Part shown: in pieces, positions 1 through 11,138 of the stretch
How positions within the stretch are numbered: position 1 is the stretch's first letter
How the letters are laid out: every line of letters starts with the position of its first letter
Source of the DNA: Bacteroidales bacterium
GTDB lineage: Bacteria; Bacteroidota; Bacteroidia; Bacteroidales; Muribaculaceae
DNA: 47,328 bases
Direction: 5' to 3'
Assembly (NCBI GenBank): GCA_014800535.1
Contig: JAAVFW010000015.1
Location: 1-47,328, forward strand
Notes under the pieces: model-generated
What the model was told of the DNA's origin: nothing
What the model saw: the letters and a program-made list of their open reading frames with translations, nothing else
Databases searched by the model: none
Translations under genes and position numbers: made by a program

Positions 1-14
1 CATCCTCCGCTCTT

Positions 15-36
15 GGGGGCGGTTTAGGCCGCCCCC
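15..36. repeat. GC-rich palindrome in left-edge intergenic DNA
   Basis: Eight-base GC-only arms (gggggcgg / ccgccccc) flank a six-base loop. The palindrome sits in a GC-rich island (about 1-60) that contrasts with the AT-rich DNA after it. A second short palindrome, cccctcc/ggag, follows at about 51-66. No coding frame is seen. It may be part of an interspersed repeat or of the 3' end of a transcript entering from the left. Confidence 0.5.
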
Positions 37-73
37 GCCGCTCGGGCATCCCCCTCCAGAAGGAGAGAGGAAA

Positions 74-128
74 TGTAGATGTTCCTCGCTCAGTGTTGCA
101 CTTCGTTTTGGAATCTACAATTTTTTTT
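74..128 (+). terminator. Rho-independent terminator for a gene left of the window
   Basis: The arms tgtagat-ttcc (74-85) and ggaatctaca (110-119) pair with a one-base bulge across a 24-nt loop. A run of eight T follows at 121-128. The orientation fits a plus-strand transcript that starts outside the window. Confidence 0.6.
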
Positions 129-158
129 GTTTCCTGTTTTTGTTTCCATTCACAAAGA

Positions 159-192
159 AGAGAGCACCGGAATCAAAACTCCAATGCTCTCT
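159..192 (-). terminator. Hairpin after the ECF sigma operon
   Basis: The eight-base arms agagagca and tgctctct, with an inner GGA/TCC pair, lie about 50 bp past the stop of the DUF4252 gene. Read on the minus strand, the stem is followed only by a weak T tract (TTCTTTG). Probable terminator of the sigma / anti-sigma / DUF4252 operon. Confidence 0.45.
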
Positions 193-240
193 CCCAATCC
201 TAACCATTATATTTTGAGAGTGAAATAAATCTCTTATTCG

Positions 241-714
241 TTAAAATTTGTCGGCAGAAAGAATTGACGTATCAATCTGCCCTTCGATATATACACATTT
301 TGTGAGCCATCCCATATTTATGCTAAACAACATCAATCGTGAATACTTACGGGTCTTCTTGTCGTAAGTGCCATAAAGCACTTTCTCATTGCCATACTCA
401 TTATTCCGCTGCATCATGAGAACCTCCATATTATGACTCTCAGCAATCTTCTTCATTTCACCTTTCAACTTCGACGAAAGTTTCGGATCGGAAGTTTCAA
501 TGACATCGACAACACTTAAATCAGTAGCATCGAAAAGCATATCACTACTTGCAATCTGCATGTCGCCCATAGCATCAAGCATCGCCTTGGAAATATATTT
601 GCGCGAGACACCGGCATCGTCAGCATACTTCTCAAACGGAGACCCGGCTGAGGCTGTTAAAGCAATTAACACTGAGAGAATTGTGAAAAAAAATCGTCTA
701 TATATCGTTTTCAT
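241..714 (-). CDS. Secreted DUF4252-family protein
   Basis: This 157-residue protein has a clear Sec signal peptide: basic start MKTIYRRFFF, hydrophobic core ILSVLIALTA, small residues at about 22-24. The mature part is small and charged and ends in a beta-rich segment around 115-150. The sequence pattern and the position after an ECF sigma / anti-sigma pair suggest DUF4252, a Bacteroidota family often found in such operons. Its molecular function is unknown. It lies 12 bp after the anti-sigma gene and is probably its co-transcribed third gene, exported to the periplasm or outer surface. The family call is from recognition of pattern and context, not a database search. Confidence 0.7.
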   Translation of the reverse strand: MKTIYRRFFFTILSVLIALTASAGSPFEKYADDAGVSRKYISKAMLDAMGDMQIASSDMLFDATDLSVVDVIETSDPKLSSKLKGEMKKIAESHNMEVLMMQRNNEYGNEKVLYGTYDKKTRKYSRLMLFSINMGWLTKCVYIEGQIDTSILSADKF

Positions 715-726
715 GTTCTATAATTT

Positions 727-1461
727 TTACAATTTCATAATTACCTGCTGATTACTAACATCATCGACGGCATCTTCCGTATCGGTATAAGCATCTTCAA
801 ACATGTCGGTAATCATCGCAAAACATTCGCTAAGTTCCCTGCGATTTTCCATAATTTCCTCCTCGGAATATAGATTATCTCCTGTATCATTATAAGATGC
901 AATCTCAGAAGTTATCATATTTGATTTTGCCGACCCTGACTTTTTATCAGCTGTAAGCTTTATTTCCGAAACATTCTTTTCAGAATGTGGAGATACAACC
1001 ATTTCAGGTCTCTCACTTTCAACAGAAGTTTGTGTGGCAGTCATAGTGTGATTTCTCGAATCCGTCTTTGTGACGACACTTGCTATGCCTGTTTTTTCGA
1101 CTGGCTGCTCTCCATTACGGGCAAGATAACCAAACAATCCTGCGCCCGTAAGGACAACTGCGCTGACAGCCGCCACACGAATAAGTATGCCGAATTTCTG
1201 CCCGAACAGTTTGCCTGACGACTTCCGACGAATCTCCTTCATGATTTTATCTTCAAGGTCATCGGGCATCATCTTCTCAATATTTCCGAACATCTCATCT
1301 TCAGCAAGGAAAATCTGACGAACAATCTTCATCTCCTCGCTTTGATTGGAATTGTCAGAAACCAGCCGGCGAAGCTCTTCCATTTCTGAAGTGGAAATAG
1401 TTCCGTCATAGTATGACTCTATCAATCGTGCTGTTGCTATTTTCTTTCCTTCTCTATCCAT
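727..1461 (-). CDS. Putative membrane anti-sigma factor
   Basis: The protein has 244 residues and one predicted transmembrane helix at about 91-112 (GILIRVAAVSAVVLTGAGLF). The cytoplasmic N-terminal 90 residues are charged and helical, as expected of a sigma-binding domain, but show no zinc-binding HxxxCxxC motif. After the helix comes a Ser/Thr/Glu-rich, probably disordered periplasmic segment with an acidic end. The start lies 7 bp after the stop of the ECF sigma gene, the usual sigma then anti-sigma order, so it most likely holds that sigma factor at the membrane. No enzymatic domain is visible. A generic membrane protein cannot be excluded by sequence alone. Confidence 0.65.
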   Translation of the reverse strand: MDREGKKIATARLIESYYDGTISTSEMEELRRLVSDNSNQSEEMKIVRQIFLAEDEMFGNIEKMMPDDLEDKIMKEIRRKSSGKLFGQKFGILIRVAAVSAVVLTGAGLFGYLARNGEQPVEKTGIASVVTKTDSRNHTMTATQTSVESERPEMVVSPHSEKNVSEIKLTADKKSGSAKSNMITSEIASYNDTGDNLYSEEEIMENRRELSECFAMITDMFEDAYTDTEDAVDDVSNQQVIMKL

Positions 1462-1468
1462 CGCTTTT

Positions 1469-1975
1469 TCAATCCCTTCCTTTTCCTAACATTTCCCTTA
1501 ATTTTCTTCGTCCGCGAGAGAGGAGAACCCTCACATTGTCGCCACTAAGACCGGTGGCATCCTCAATCTCCTTATTCGAGAGACCTCCCAATCCGCTCAT
1601 CTCAATAACCCGCTGCTGATTTTCAGGCAACTGATTCATCAATCGGCGCACTCTGTTAAGTTCCTCTTTCTTATCACGTCTCTCCTCATCGTCATATCCG
1701 CTGTCACCTTGATTGATTATCGAATCAAGCGAATCAAACTCACGGTAATGACGAGATCGTAGATAATCAAGTGCCTTCCGCCTGACAGCTGTGAGGCAAT
1801 AACTCTCTACATTCTCAATCTCCTTAAGACGCGATGAAACTTCCCAAAGCTTGACACAAACTTCCTGCACGCAATCAGAGGCTTCCTGCGTATCATGAAT
1901 AAGCGTCATGGCACACGCAAACATCTTTCGCGAATGAACCATTATAACTTTTCGGAACTCTGTCTCTGTCATCAT
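1469..1975 (-). CDS. ECF-family RNA polymerase sigma factor
   Basis: This 168-residue protein is the usual length for a two-domain extracytoplasmic-function sigma factor. Region 2 is visible at about 8-55, including DTQEASDCVQEVCVKLWE, the core-binding and -10 recognition helix pattern. Region 4 is at about 115-165, with LPENQQRVIEMSGLGGLSNK leading into a helix-turn-helix (EIEDATGLSGDNVRVLLSRG). It should direct RNA polymerase to a small stress or envelope regulon and probably to its own promoter. It is first in a three-gene operon with the anti-sigma and DUF4252 genes. The ATG at 1975 is preceded by another in-line ATG three bases earlier on the minus strand, but the reading frame supports the chosen start. 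Confidence 0.9.
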   Translation of the reverse strand: MMTETEFRKVIMVHSRKMFACAMTLIHDTQEASDCVQEVCVKLWEVSSRLKEIENVESYCLTAVRRKALDYLRSRHYREFDSLDSIINQGDSGYDDEERRDKKEELNRVRRLMNQLPENQQRVIEMSGLGGLSNKEIEDATGLSGDNVRVLLSRGRRKLREMLGKGRD

Positions 1976-2005
1976 CTGCTTCGGTGTCTGAGAGCTTTAC
2001 TTACA

Positions 2006-2033
2006 TAACGGAGATTAATCCCGATTTGTGACA
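2006..2033 (-). promoter_or_regulatory. Candidate ECF-type promoter of the sigma operon
   Basis: Read on the minus strand, TGTCAC (2028-2033) is followed after 16 bp by CCGTTA (2006-2011), about 30 bp before the sigma start codon. The spacing fits an ECF promoter and would mean autoregulation. No housekeeping TTTG/TAnnTTTG pair is seen here. The motif assignment is inference. Confidence 0.35.
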
Positions 2034-2061
2034 CTACAAAAAAATAAAATGACAGATATAT

Positions 2062-2107
2062 AAAAAAAGAAGGGTGAGCCAAACGTTTTCATTTTGACTC
2101 ACCCTTC
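2062..2107 (-). terminator. Rho-independent terminator of rpoC
   Basis: The ten-base arms gaagggtgag (2069-2078) and ctcacccttc (2098-2107) form a perfect stem. On the minus strand a run of seven T follows directly. It closes the long operon that ends with rpoC, 38 bp past the rpoC stop. Confidence 0.9.
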
Positions 2108-2145
2108 ATATTATTTAAGGTGTATTAACCGGAGTTAAATCAAAG

Positions 2146-5100
2146 TTATTTCACTTCAACAGCTTCAACATCGATTACGGCAGCCGGATCGTCTGTAAAC
2201 TGCATTGCAGCAAGTTCCTCCTTGTTGGCAACAACAAGACGATTATATTCGCGCAGACCGGTACCGGCCGGGATAAGGTGACCGCAGATTACATTCTCCT
2301 TCATACCTTCGAGATGGTCGGTCTTGCCGTTGATTGCAGCTTCATTAAGTACTTTCGTTGTTTCCTGGAATGATGCTGCCGACATGAATGAAGAAGTCTG
2401 AAGTGCGGCACGAGTGATACCCTGAAGGACCTGTTCGGAAGTTGCCGGAACAGCATCTCTGACAACCATCAGCTTCATATCCTTACGCTTAAGGGCAGAG
2501 TTTTCATCACGAAGCTTACGCTGAGTGATAATCTGACCTGCAAGATAAGTCTGGCTATCGCCGGCATCGACAATTACCTTCTTACCCCAGATGTTGTCAT
2601 TCTCTTCCATAAACTCGCGCTTATCGACAATCTGCTGCTCAAGGAAGCGTGTGTCACCCGGATCAAGGATGTTGACCTTACGCATCATCTGGCGCACGAT
2701 AACCTCAAAGTGCTTATCGTTAATCTTCACACCCTGCATGCGGTAGACATCCTGAACCTCATTAACAATGTATTCCTGCACGGCTGTGGGACCCATGATA
2801 TTCAGGATATCCGAAGGAGTAACCGCACCGTCGGAAAGCGGAGTGCCGGCACGCACATAGTCGTTTTCCTGAACAAGAATCTGCTTTGACAGAGGCACAA
2901 GGTAGGTCTTCTGTTCGCCAAGTTTTGAAGTCACATGAATCTCGCGGTTGCCACGTTTAACTCGACCGAAGGTAACCTCACCGTCAATTTCGCTGACAAC
3001 AGCGGGGTTTGACGGATTGCGCGCCTCGAAGAGCTCAGTGACACGAGGAAGACCACCGGTGATGTCACCGGCAGAGCCGGCTGCACGCGGAATCTTCACA
3101 AATACCTGACCCGGCTTCAATTCTTCACCGTCTTCAATCAGAAGGTGTGCGCCAACAGGGAGAGTGTAATTTCTGATAATCTCACCCTTGCTATTGATAA
3201 GCTGTGCCATAGGAACTTTTCCACGATCCTTTGACTCAATCATAATCTTCTCGCGCATGCCGGTTGCCTCATCGCTTTCAACACGATAAGTCACACCTTC
3301 CTCAACATCCTGGAAGCGAACAGTACCACCCTCTTCCGAAACGATGACTGCGTTGAAGGGGTCCCATTCACAAATCATGTCGCCGTTCTTAACCATTGCT
3401 CCGTCTGAGAAGTAAAGCTTAGAACCGTAGGGGATATTGGCTGTTGTAAGCACTGTGCCCGACTTGGGTTCAACAAGTCGCATTTCAGCCATACGTCCGA
3501 CAACAATATCAACACCCTTTTCATCCTTAACGGTGCGCAACTCTTCAATTTCAAGGCGGCCGTCATGACGAGCGGTTACATCCTTGACAGCGGCAACGTT
3601 ACCTGCGACACCACCGACGTGGAACGTACGGAGGGTCAACTGCGTACCGGGCTCACCGATTGACTGTGCTGCGATGACACCGACAGCCTCACCCTTCTGC
3701 ACCATACGGTGGGTTGAGAGGTTGCGTCCGTAACATTTCGCACATACACCCTTCTTAGACTCGCAAGTAAGAACTGAACGGATCTCGACAGACTCGATTG
3801 CCGATTTCTCAATCTTATCAGCAGCTGCCTCTGTGATTTCCTCACCTGCAGCAACAATAAGCTCGTTGGTGTAGGGATCGACAATATCATGCACTGACAC
3901 ACGTCCAAGGATTCGCTCGCTGAGGGTTGCAACAACCTCTTCGTTGTTTTTAACCTCAGTGCAGACAAGACCGCGAAGTGTGCCACAGTCTTCTTCGTTG
4001 ATGATGACATCATGTGCAACGTCGACAAGACGACGGGTCAGATAACCCGCGTCGGCAGTCTTCAATGCGGTATCCGCAAGACCCTTACGCGCACCGTGAG
4101 TTGAGATGAAGTATTCCAACACCGAAAGACCCTCCTTGAAGTTTGCAAGAATCGGGTTCTCGATAATCTGACCACCCTCAGCACCGGCTTTCTGCGGTTT
4201 TGCCATAAGACCACGCATACCGGAAAGCTGACGAATCTGGTCCTTAGAACCACGGGCACCTGAATCAAGCATCATGTAGACAGAGTTGAAACCCTGCTGG
4301 TCTTCCTTCATCTGCTTCATCAGAGTGTCGGCAAGCTGCGCATTGACATGCGTCCAGATATCAATAACCTGGTTATAACGCTCCTGACCGGTGATGAAAC
4401 CCATCTGATAGTTGCTGAGGACCTCTTCAACCTGTGCGTGACCTTCTGCAACATACTGTTCCTTCTCCTTCGGGATAATGACGTCGCCAAGGTTGAACGA
4501 CAGACCGCCACGGAATGCCATCTTATATCCAAGGTTCTTGATGTCGTCAAGGAACTGTGCTGAACGGGTCACACCGCAAGTCTTGATAACCTTACCGATG
4601 ATGGTGCGGAGAGATTTCTTTGAGATAATCTCATTGACATAACCAATTTCTTTCGGAACGAACTGGTTGAACAGGATTCGTCCTACAGAAGTGTTCTCCT
4701 TAAGCACCTTAATCGGATTGCCTTCTTCATCAACATCGTCGACAAGCACAGTAACAGGTGCATGAAGAGTAACCTTTCCTTCGTTATAAGCGATTTCAGC
4801 CTCTTCAGGACCATAGAATTTAGAGCCCTCACCCTTGTCGCCGCTGCGCAGTTTGGTGATGTAATAAAGACCAAGCACCATGTCCTGAGAGGGGACGGTG
4901 ATAGGAGCGCCATTGGCAGGGTTAAGAATGTTGTGAGCTCCCAACATCAGCATCTGAGCCTCAAGGATAGCCTCGTTGCCAAGAGGCAAGTGAACTGCCA
5001 TCTGGTCACCGTCGAAGTCGGCGTTGAATGCCGTACATGCAAGCGGGTGAAGCTGAATTGCCTTTCCTTCAATCATCTTGGGCTGGAATGCCTGGATGCC

Positions 5101-6426
5101 GAGACGGTGAAGCGTCGGAGCACGGTTAAGAAGCACCGGATGACCCTTCATTACATGCTCAAGAATATCCCATACGACAGGATCCTTGCGGTCTACAATC
5201 TTCTTGGCACTCTTGACAGTCTTGACAATGCCACGCTCAATGAGCTTACGGATGATGAACGGCTTATATAGTTCGGCAGCCATCAGTTTGGGGATGCCAC
5301 ATTCGTGCATCTTCAGCTCCGGACCAACCACGATAACCGAACGCGCAGAGTAGTCAACACGCTTACCGAGAAGGTTCTGACGGAAACGGCCCTGCTTACC
5401 TTTCAAGCTGTCTGAAAGTGATTTGAGCGGACGATTGACGTCAGACTTGACAGCTGACGACTTACGGCTGTTGTCGAGCAATGAATCGACAGCCTCCTGA
5501 AGGAGACGTTTCTCATTGCGAAGGATGACCTCAGGTGCCTGAATCTCAATGAGTCGTTTGAGTCGGTTATTACGGATAATTACACGACGATAAAGGTCAT
5601 TAAGGTCGGAAGTAGCGAAACGGCCACCATCCAGCGGCACAAGAGGACGCAATTCAGGCGGAATGACCGGCACTGCCTTAAGAATCATCCATTCGGGCTT
5701 ATTCTTATCGGCAGAGTTGAGGAATGAGTTGACAACCTGAAGACGCTTCAGAGCCTCAGTCTTGCGCTGCTGAGAGCCATCTGTGTTGGCACGATGACGA
5801 AGTTCGGCAGCAAGCTTAACAAGGTCGATGTCGCGCAAAAGCTCATAAATTGCTTCTGCACCCATCTTTGCCACAAACTTGTTGGGGTCGCCGTCTTCAA
5901 GCATTCTGTTTTCTTCAGGAAGCTTTTCAAGGATGTCGAGATATTCCTCTTCAGAAAGAAGGTCAAGTTTCTCAACTCCTTCCACATTGCCCGGATTGAG
6001 GACAACGTAACGTTCGTAATATATTACAGCATCGAGCTTCTTCGACGGAAGTCCGAGAAGATAACCGATCTTGTTAGGAAGTGAACGGAAATACCAGATA
6101 TGAGCGACAGGAACAACAAGTTCGATGTGACCCATTCTCTCACGACGCACTTTCTTCTCGGTCACTTCGACACCACAGTGATCACAGACGATTCCCTTGT
6201 AACGGATGCGTTTGTATTTTCCGCAGTGACATTCAAAGTCCTTGACCGGACCGAAAATCTTTTCACAGAAAAGACCGTCGCGTTCCGGCTTATAAGTGCG
6301 ATAGTTGATTGTTTCAGGCTTGAGAACTTCACCACTCGATTTCTCTTTGATCTCCTCAGGAGAGGCAAGACCAATCGTAATCTTCGAGAAGTTGCTCTTA
6401 ATTTTATTGTCTCTTCTAAAAGCCAT
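2146..6426 (-). CDS. rpoC: DNA-directed RNA polymerase subunit beta'
   Basis: The largest RNA polymerase subunit, 1426 residues, the normal length for Bacteroidota. It carries the N-terminal zinc ribbon (Cys66, Cys68, Cys81, Cys84), the absolutely conserved catalytic NADFDGD at 468-474 that binds the active-site magnesium, the trigger-loop region around 768-800 ([20 protein letters not shown]) and the second zinc site (Cys814, Cys888, Cys895, Cys898). With beta it forms the catalytic cleft. The gene follows rpoB after 52 bp and ends the tuf-nusG-rpl-rpo cluster before a strong terminator. No frameshift or missing motif is seen. Confidence 0.99.
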   Translation of the reverse strand: MAFRRDNKIKSNFSKITIGLASPEEIKEKSSGEVLKPETINYRTYKPERDGLFCEKIFGPVKDFECHCGKYKRIRYKGIVCDHCGVEVTEKKVRRERMGHIELVVPVAHIWYFRSLPNKIGYLLGLPSKKLDAVIYYERYVVLNPGNVEGVEKLDLLSEEEYLDILEKLPEENRMLEDGDPNKFVAKMGAEAIYELLRDIDLVKLAAELRHRANTDGSQQRKTEALKRLQVVNSFLNSADKNKPEWMILKAVPVIPPELRPLVPLDGGRFATSDLNDLYRRVIIRNNRLKRLIEIQAPEVILRNEKRLLQEAVDSLLDNSRKSSAVKSDVNRPLKSLSDSLKGKQGRFRQNLLGKRVDYSARSVIVVGPELKMHECGIPKLMAAELYKPFIIRKLIERGIVKTVKSAKKIVDRKDPVVWDILEHVMKGHPVLLNRAPTLHRLGIQAFQPKMIEGKAIQLHPLACTAFNADFDGDQMAVHLPLGNEAILEAQMLMLGAHNILNPANGAPITVPSQDMVLGLYYITKLRSGDKGEGSKFYGPEEAEIAYNEGKVTLHAPVTVLVDDVDEEGNPIKVLKENTSVGRILFNQFVPKEIGYVNEIISKKSLRTIIGKVIKTCGVTRSAQFLDDIKNLGYKMAFRGGLSFNLGDVIIPKEKEQYVAEGHAQVEEVLSNYQMGFITGQERYNQVIDIWTHVNAQLADTLMKQMKEDQQGFNSVYMMLDSGARGSKDQIRQLSGMRGLMAKPQKAGAEGGQIIENPILANFKEGLSVLEYFISTHGARKGLADTALKTADAGYLTRRLVDVAHDVIINEEDCGTLRGLVCTEVKNNEEVVATLSERILGRVSVHDIVDPYTNELIVAAGEEITEAAADKIEKSAIESVEIRSVLTCESKKGVCAKCYGRNLSTHRMVQKGEAVGVIAAQSIGEPGTQLTLRTFHVGGVAGNVAAVKDVTARHDGRLEIEELRTVKDEKGVDIVVGRMAEMRLVEPKSGTVLTTANIPYGSKLYFSDGAMVKNGDMICEWDPFNAVIVSEEGGTVRFQDVEEGVTYRVESDEATGMREKIMIESKDRGKVPMAQLINSKGEIIRNYTLPVGAHLLIEDGEELKPGQVFVKIPRAAGSAGDITGGLPRVTELFEARNPSNPAVVSEIDGEVTFGRVKRGNREIHVTSKLGEQKTYLVPLSKQILVQENDYVRAGTPLSDGAVTPSDILNIMGPTAVQEYIVNEVQDVYRMQGVKINDKHFEVIVRQMMRKVNILDPGDTRFLEQQIVDKREFMEENDNIWGKKVIVDAGDSQTYLAGQIITQRKLRDENSALKRKDMKLMVVRDAVPATSEQVLQGITRAALQTSSFMSAASFQETTKVLNEAAINGKTDHLEGMKENVICGHLIPAGTGLREYNRLVVANKEELAAMQFTDDPAAVIDVEAVEVK

Positions 6427-6478
6427 ATTATATTGTTCTCTTTCTTCTTCGTTAGTATGATTAGTATTCTTCCGCTGA

Positions 6479-9400
6479 TTAGTCGAGCGTAATGCTCAGA
6501 CCAAGACCGCGAAGCTCGTGGAGCAAGACATTGAGTGATTCGGGGATACCGGGGTTGGGCATCGGATCACCCTTGACAATTGCCTCGTATGCCTTGCTAC
6601 GACCGGTCACGTCGTCAGACTTCAGAGTAAGAATTTCCTGAAGGATGTGTGATGCGCCGAATGCCTCGAGCGCCCAAACCTCCATCTCTCCAAAACGCTG
6701 ACCACCAAACTGTGCCTTACCACCGAGGGGCTGCTGAGTGATAAGCGAGTAAGGACCGATTGAACGGGCATGCATCTTGTCTTCAACCATGTGGCCAAGC
6801 TTAAGCATGTAAATCACACCCACTGTTGCCGGCTGGTCAAAACGATCGCCAGTGCCACCGTCATACAGATATGTCTTACCATAGCGGGGAATACCTGCCT
6901 TGTCAGTCCACTCATTAAGGTCGTCAAGCGACGCACCGTCGAAAATAGGAGTGGCGAATTTCTCACCAAGCTCGCGACCTGCCCATCCGAGAACGGTCTC
7001 AAAAATCTGTCCGAGGTTCATTCGTGAAGGCACACCAAGCGGGTTCAGAACGATGTCGACCGGAGTTCCGTCTTCAAGGAACGGCATGTCTTCCTGACGC
7101 ACTACGCGCGACACGATACCCTTGTTACCGTGACGACCTGCCATCTTGTCACCAACACCGATCTTACGTTTCTTAGCGATATATACTTTTGCCATCTGCA
7201 TGATGCCTGAAGGAAGTTCGTCGCCAATTGTAATGTCGAACTTCTTGCGACGCAATTCGCTGTCAATCTCCTTAGACTTGCGAAGATAGTTGGTGATGAT
7301 GTCGCGCACCATTCCGTTGATACGTTCATCATCTGTCCAGTGGCTCAGGTTGACAGTTTCATAGTCGAGTGTTCCGAACACAACGTCAGAGAAACGAGTG
7401 CCCTTTTCAATCACTTCAACACCGAGGAAGTCTTTCACACCCTCTGAAACCATGTCGCCGAGAAGAGTCTGCATCTTGCTGATGAGAATCTCCTTCAATT
7501 CAGCCTGCTTTTCTTCATATTCCTCATCAAGAATAGGCAACTGAGCGTTTGCACTCTTCTTGTTGTTCTTTTTCTTCATTGCGCGTGAGAAGAGATTGGT
7601 GCCGATAACAACACCCTTCAATGAAGGAGATGCCTTCAGAGAAGCGTCTTTCACATCGCCTGCCTTATCACCGAAGATGGCGCGGAGAAGTTTTTCCTCA
7701 GGAGTGGGATCACTCTCACCTTTCGGAGTAATCTTACCGATCATGATGTCGCCCGGCACGACGTATGCTCCCACTCGGATAATACCGCGATCGTCAAGAT
7801 CCTTGGTAGCATCCTCGCTAACATTAGGGATGTCGCTTGTCAGCTCTTCCATGCCACGTTTGGTTTCGCGCACATCAAGAGTGTACTCATCAACATGGAT
7901 AGAAGTAAGGATGTCTTCCTTAACCATGCGTTCGTTAAGCACGATAGCATCCTCATAGTTATATCCCTTCCAGGGCATGAACGCAACCTTAAGATTTCGT
8001 CCAAGAGCAAGCTCACCCTTCTCGGTTGAATAACCCTCTGTGAGGATGTCGCCCTTTTCGACTCTCTGTCCAACAGAACAGATAGGACGAAGGTCGATTG
8101 TGGTGCCCTGGTTTGTGCGGCGGAACTTGGGAATGTGATATTCCTTAACTGAAGGTTCAAATGAAACAAATTCCTGATCTTCAGTGCGGTCATAATTGAT
8201 GCGGATGGTAGTTGCATCAACATATTCAATAACGCCTGCACCTTCAGCCATAATCTGAGTGCGGCTGTCCTTAATCAGCGGACCCTCAATGCCGGTTCCG
8301 ACAATAGGAGCCTCACTTCTCAACAAGGGCACAGCCTGTCTCATCATATTTGAACCCATCAACGCACGGTTAGCATCATCATGCTCAAGGAACGGAATGA
8401 GTGAAGCCGCAATAGATGCAATCTGCATCGGTGAAACGTCCATCAGCTCTATCTCACCGGGAGCAACAATCGGGAAGTCAGCATCCTGACGTGCCTTTAC
8501 CTTATCAAGGATAAAGGTGCCGTCATCATTAAGAGGAGCATTGCCCTGAGCAATCATCTTACCCTCCTCCATCTCTGCTGTCAGATAAACAATCTCGTCG
8601 TTCTTCAGATTTACTTTCTTATCCTCTACCTTACGATAAGGAGTCTCAATAAATCCGAGATTATTGATCTTTGCGTAAACACAAAGAGATGAAATCAAAC
8701 CGATGTTAGGACCTTCAGGAGTCTCAATCGGACAAAGACGACCGTAATGAGTGTAATGCACGTCTCGCACCTCAAAGCCCGCACGCTCTCTTGACAGACC
8801 ACCGGGGCCCAGTGCAGAGAGACGACGCTTATGGGTAATCTCAGCCAGAGGGTTTGTCTGGTCCATAAACTGAGACAGCGCATTCGTTCCGAAGAATGTG
8901 TTGATAACTGAAGAGATAGTCTTCGCGTTAATAAGGTCAATCGGAGTGAACACCTCATTGTCGCGCACATTCATTCTCTCACGGATTGTTCTTGACATAC
9001 GAGCCAATCCGACACCGAACTGGTTGTAAAGCTGCTCGCCTACCGTGCGGACACGACGGTTGCTCAAGTGGTCGATATCATCGACATCACTCTTAGCGTT
9101 GATAAGCTGAATAAGATACTTGATAATCTCCACGATATCCTCACGAGTGAGAACACGCACATCCATTGATGTGTCGAGACCAAGCTTCTTGTTGATACGG
9201 TAACGACCAACTTCTCCGAGGTCATATCTCTTTTCACTGAAGAAAAGATTCTGAATCACCTCACGAGCTGAAGCATCATCCGGAGCCTCAGCATTACGAA
9301 GCTGACGATAAATATACTGAATAGCCTCTCTTTCAGAGTTACAGTTATCTTTTTCAAGTGTCTTGAAGATAATGCTGAAGTCAATGCTGCTGACATTATC

Positions 9401-10294
9401 CTTCTCAACGAGAATAGTCTTCACACCTGAATCAACAATCTCCTGAACATTATCGGCAGAAAGTTCTACTCCACGGTCAACGATAACCTCGTTACGCTCG
9501 ATAGACTCAACCTCACCTGTGTCAGGATCAACAAAATCTTCAATCCAGCTCTTGATAATACGAGCTGCCAGCTTTCTTCCGATAGAAGCTTCAAGGTTCT
9601 TCTTAGTGACCTTAACCTCTTCAGCAAGATCGAAAGTCTGGATAATTTCTTTATCGCTTTCAAGACCGATAGCTCTGAGAAGAGTTGTCACAGGCAATTT
9701 CTTCTTACGGTCAATGTAAGCATACATCACATTGTTGATGTCAGTGGCAAACTCAATCCAGCTACCACGGAAGGGGATGATACGCGCACTGTAAAGCTTA
9801 GTGCCGTTAGCATGTGTGCTCTGACCGAAGAAAACACCGGGAGAACGATGAAGCTGCGACACAACTACACGTTCAGCACCATTGATGATAAACGAACCCT
9901 GTTCGGTCATGTAAGGAATCAAGCCAAGATATACATCCTGGATAGTAGTGTCGAAATCCTCATGATCGGGGTCGGTGCAATAAAGCTTCAATTTAGCCTT
10001 TAAAGGAACACTGTATGTAAGACCTCTTGTCAGACAGTCTTCAATGCTGTAACGCGGTGGGTCGATATAATAGTCCAGGAACTCAAGCACAAAGTTGTTA
10101 CGAGTGTCCGCGATGGGGAAATGCTCGGAGAAAACTTTGTATAAGCCCTCGTTCTGACGATTCTCAGGAGGAGTGTCCAACTGAAGGAAATCACGGAACG
10201 ACTTAAGCTGCACCTCAAGGAAATCCGGATAAGGAAGCGGATTCTTGACTGTAGCGAAATTAACGCGTGGTTTTTCGGTCAAATTTACTGACAT
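6479..10294 (-). CDS. rpoB: DNA-directed RNA polymerase subunit beta
   Basis: The second catalytic subunit, 1271 residues. The rifampicin-binding cluster is at about 473-500 ([20 protein letters not shown]). The residues equivalent to E. coli Asp516, His526 and Ser531 are Asp478, His488 and Ser493, so the site is wild type and predicts rifampicin sensitivity. The conserved [12 protein letters not shown] lies in the C-terminal third and the usual C-terminal clamp-binding end is present. It is 52 bp upstream of rpoC. A 431-bp leader separates it from rplL, far more than the other gaps in this cluster, and contains a hairpin that could act as an attenuator. Confidence 0.99.
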   Translation of the reverse strand: MSVNLTEKPRVNFATVKNPLPYPDFLEVQLKSFRDFLQLDTPPENRQNEGLYKVFSEHFPIADTRNNFVLEFLDYYIDPPRYSIEDCLTRGLTYSVPLKAKLKLYCTDPDHEDFDTTIQDVYLGLIPYMTEQGSFIINGAERVVVSQLHRSPGVFFGQSTHANGTKLYSARIIPFRGSWIEFATDINNVMYAYIDRKKKLPVTTLLRAIGLESDKEIIQTFDLAEEVKVTKKNLEASIGRKLAARIIKSWIEDFVDPDTGEVESIERNEVIVDRGVELSADNVQEIVDSGVKTILVEKDNVSSIDFSIIFKTLEKDNCNSEREAIQYIYRQLRNAEAPDDASAREVIQNLFFSEKRYDLGEVGRYRINKKLGLDTSMDVRVLTREDIVEIIKYLIQLINAKSDVDDIDHLSNRRVRTVGEQLYNQFGVGLARMSRTIRERMNVRDNEVFTPIDLINAKTISSVINTFFGTNALSQFMDQTNPLAEITHKRRLSALGPGGLSRERAGFEVRDVHYTHYGRLCPIETPEGPNIGLISSLCVYAKINNLGFIETPYRKVEDKKVNLKNDEIVYLTAEMEEGKMIAQGNAPLNDDGTFILDKVKARQDADFPIVAPGEIELMDVSPMQIASIAASLIPFLEHDDANRALMGSNMMRQAVPLLRSEAPIVGTGIEGPLIKDSRTQIMAEGAGVIEYVDATTIRINYDRTEDQEFVSFEPSVKEYHIPKFRRTNQGTTIDLRPICSVGQRVEKGDILTEGYSTEKGELALGRNLKVAFMPWKGYNYEDAIVLNERMVKEDILTSIHVDEYTLDVRETKRGMEELTSDIPNVSEDATKDLDDRGIIRVGAYVVPGDIMIGKITPKGESDPTPEEKLLRAIFGDKAGDVKDASLKASPSLKGVVIGTNLFSRAMKKKNNKKSANAQLPILDEEYEEKQAELKEILISKMQTLLGDMVSEGVKDFLGVEVIEKGTRFSDVVFGTLDYETVNLSHWTDDERINGMVRDIITNYLRKSKEIDSELRRKKFDITIGDELPSGIMQMAKVYIAKKRKIGVGDKMAGRHGNKGIVSRVVRQEDMPFLEDGTPVDIVLNPLGVPSRMNLGQIFETVLGWAGRELGEKFATPIFDGASLDDLNEWTDKAGIPRYGKTYLYDGGTGDRFDQPATVGVIYMLKLGHMVEDKMHARSIGPYSLITQQPLGGKAQFGGQRFGEMEVWALEAFGASHILQEILTLKSDDVTGRSKAYEAIVKGDPMPNPGIPESLNVLLHELRGLGLSITLD

Positions 10295-10672
10295 TATATA
10301 TCTGTGATATTATTGTTACCAATAAGTTTATCAAATCTATCCCATATCCCCGGACACCCCTGAATTAAACACATCCCGAAAAAGGGAGAAATGAAATGTT
10401 AAAAAATCTTAAAAATGGAATTTTAAGAAAAAATCAGAGGTGTATACATACAAGAAATTTTCAGATTCATCAACCGAAGCATAAAAGCACCGGAGCAAAT
10501 CCGAAAATCATTTGCATTGACTCTTACTTCAAGCGACATGACAAGCCGTGGTTCAGAATCTTTACAAACTATGTGTATGTTTTTAGTTGCAAGTTATAAA
10601 CGAAAAGTAAATAACGTTTATTGTGTGGTGTCCGAAAAAAGACTAAACAAGCAACATTTAAAGAAGATTAAG
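10295..10672 (-). other. Long rpoB leader without a gene
   Basis: This is most of the gap between rplL and rpoB. No credible coding frame is seen. On the minus strand there are weak promoter-like words, for example TAACTTGC near 10590 and TAGTTTG near 10570, but none matches TAnnTTTG in full. A short quasi-palindrome (tgtatacataca) lies at 10441-10452. The DNA is otherwise AT-rich with T tracts near 10400-10435. Confidence 0.5.
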
Positions 10673-10698
10673 CGATTCCCGCTCGGAAGCGGGAATCG
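10673..10698 (-). terminator. Attenuator-like hairpin between rplL and rpoB
   Basis: The eleven-base perfect arms cgattcccgct and agcgggaatcg enclose a four-base loop. It lies 28 bp after the rplL stop. The following minus-strand tract (CTTAATCTTCTTTAAA) is only weakly T-rich, so termination may be partial. That suits lower expression of RNA polymerase than of L7/L12. An RNA-processing role is the alternative. Confidence 0.6.
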
Positions 10699-10725
10699 TT
10701 AATCGTATAGCTTTCAGGAGCCGAA

Positions 10726-11100
10726 TTATTTAAGTTCAACCTCAGCACCAGCTTCTTCGAGCTGCTTCTTGAGACCCTCAGCGTCTGCTTTGGGAAGACC
10801 TTCCTTGATAGTGTTAGGAGCACCGTCAACGAGTTCTTTAGCTTCCTTAAGACCAAGACCGGTAAGTTCCTTCACGAGCTTAACCACTGCGAGCTTGCTT
10901 GCGCCTGCTGCTTTGAGGATAACGTCGAAGTTAGTCTTTTCTTCGGCTGCAGCTGCACCGGCTGCGGGACCTGCTGCTACTGCTACTGCTGCAGCTGCGG
11001 GCTCGATGCCATATTCTTCTTTCAAAATCTGAGCAAGTTCGTTAACTTCCTTAACTGTGAGGTTAACCAGCTGTTCTGCAAATGCTTTCAAATCTGCCAT
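10726..11100 (-). CDS. rplL: 50S ribosomal protein L7/L12 (bL12)
   Basis: This 124-residue acidic stalk protein recruits translation GTPases to the ribosome. The N-terminal dimerisation domain occupies about 1-33, followed by an Ala-rich flexible hinge at about 35-52 (rich in [13 protein letters not shown]). The C-terminal globular domain carries the conserved signature [20 protein letters not shown]. The hinge is encoded by near-repetitive GCA/GCT codons. It follows rplJ after 38 bp, the conserved L10-L7/L12 order. A strong hairpin downstream probably sets the expression ratio to rpoB. Confidence 0.98.
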   Translation of the reverse strand: MADLKAFAEQLVNLTVKEVNELAQILKEEYGIEPAAAAVAVAAGPAAGAAAAEEKTNFDVILKAAGASKLAVVKLVKELTGLGLKEAKELVDGAPNTIKEGLPKADAEGLKKQLEEAGAEVELK

Positions 11101-11138
11101 TTTCGTATGTGTTTTTTTTGTTTTTGACTTGAGTTAGA

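Noticed and set aside
10396..10702. Short plus-strand frames in the rplL-rpoB gap
   Set aside because: No signal, domain or start context. They are antisense to a transcribed leader and overlap the attenuator hairpin.
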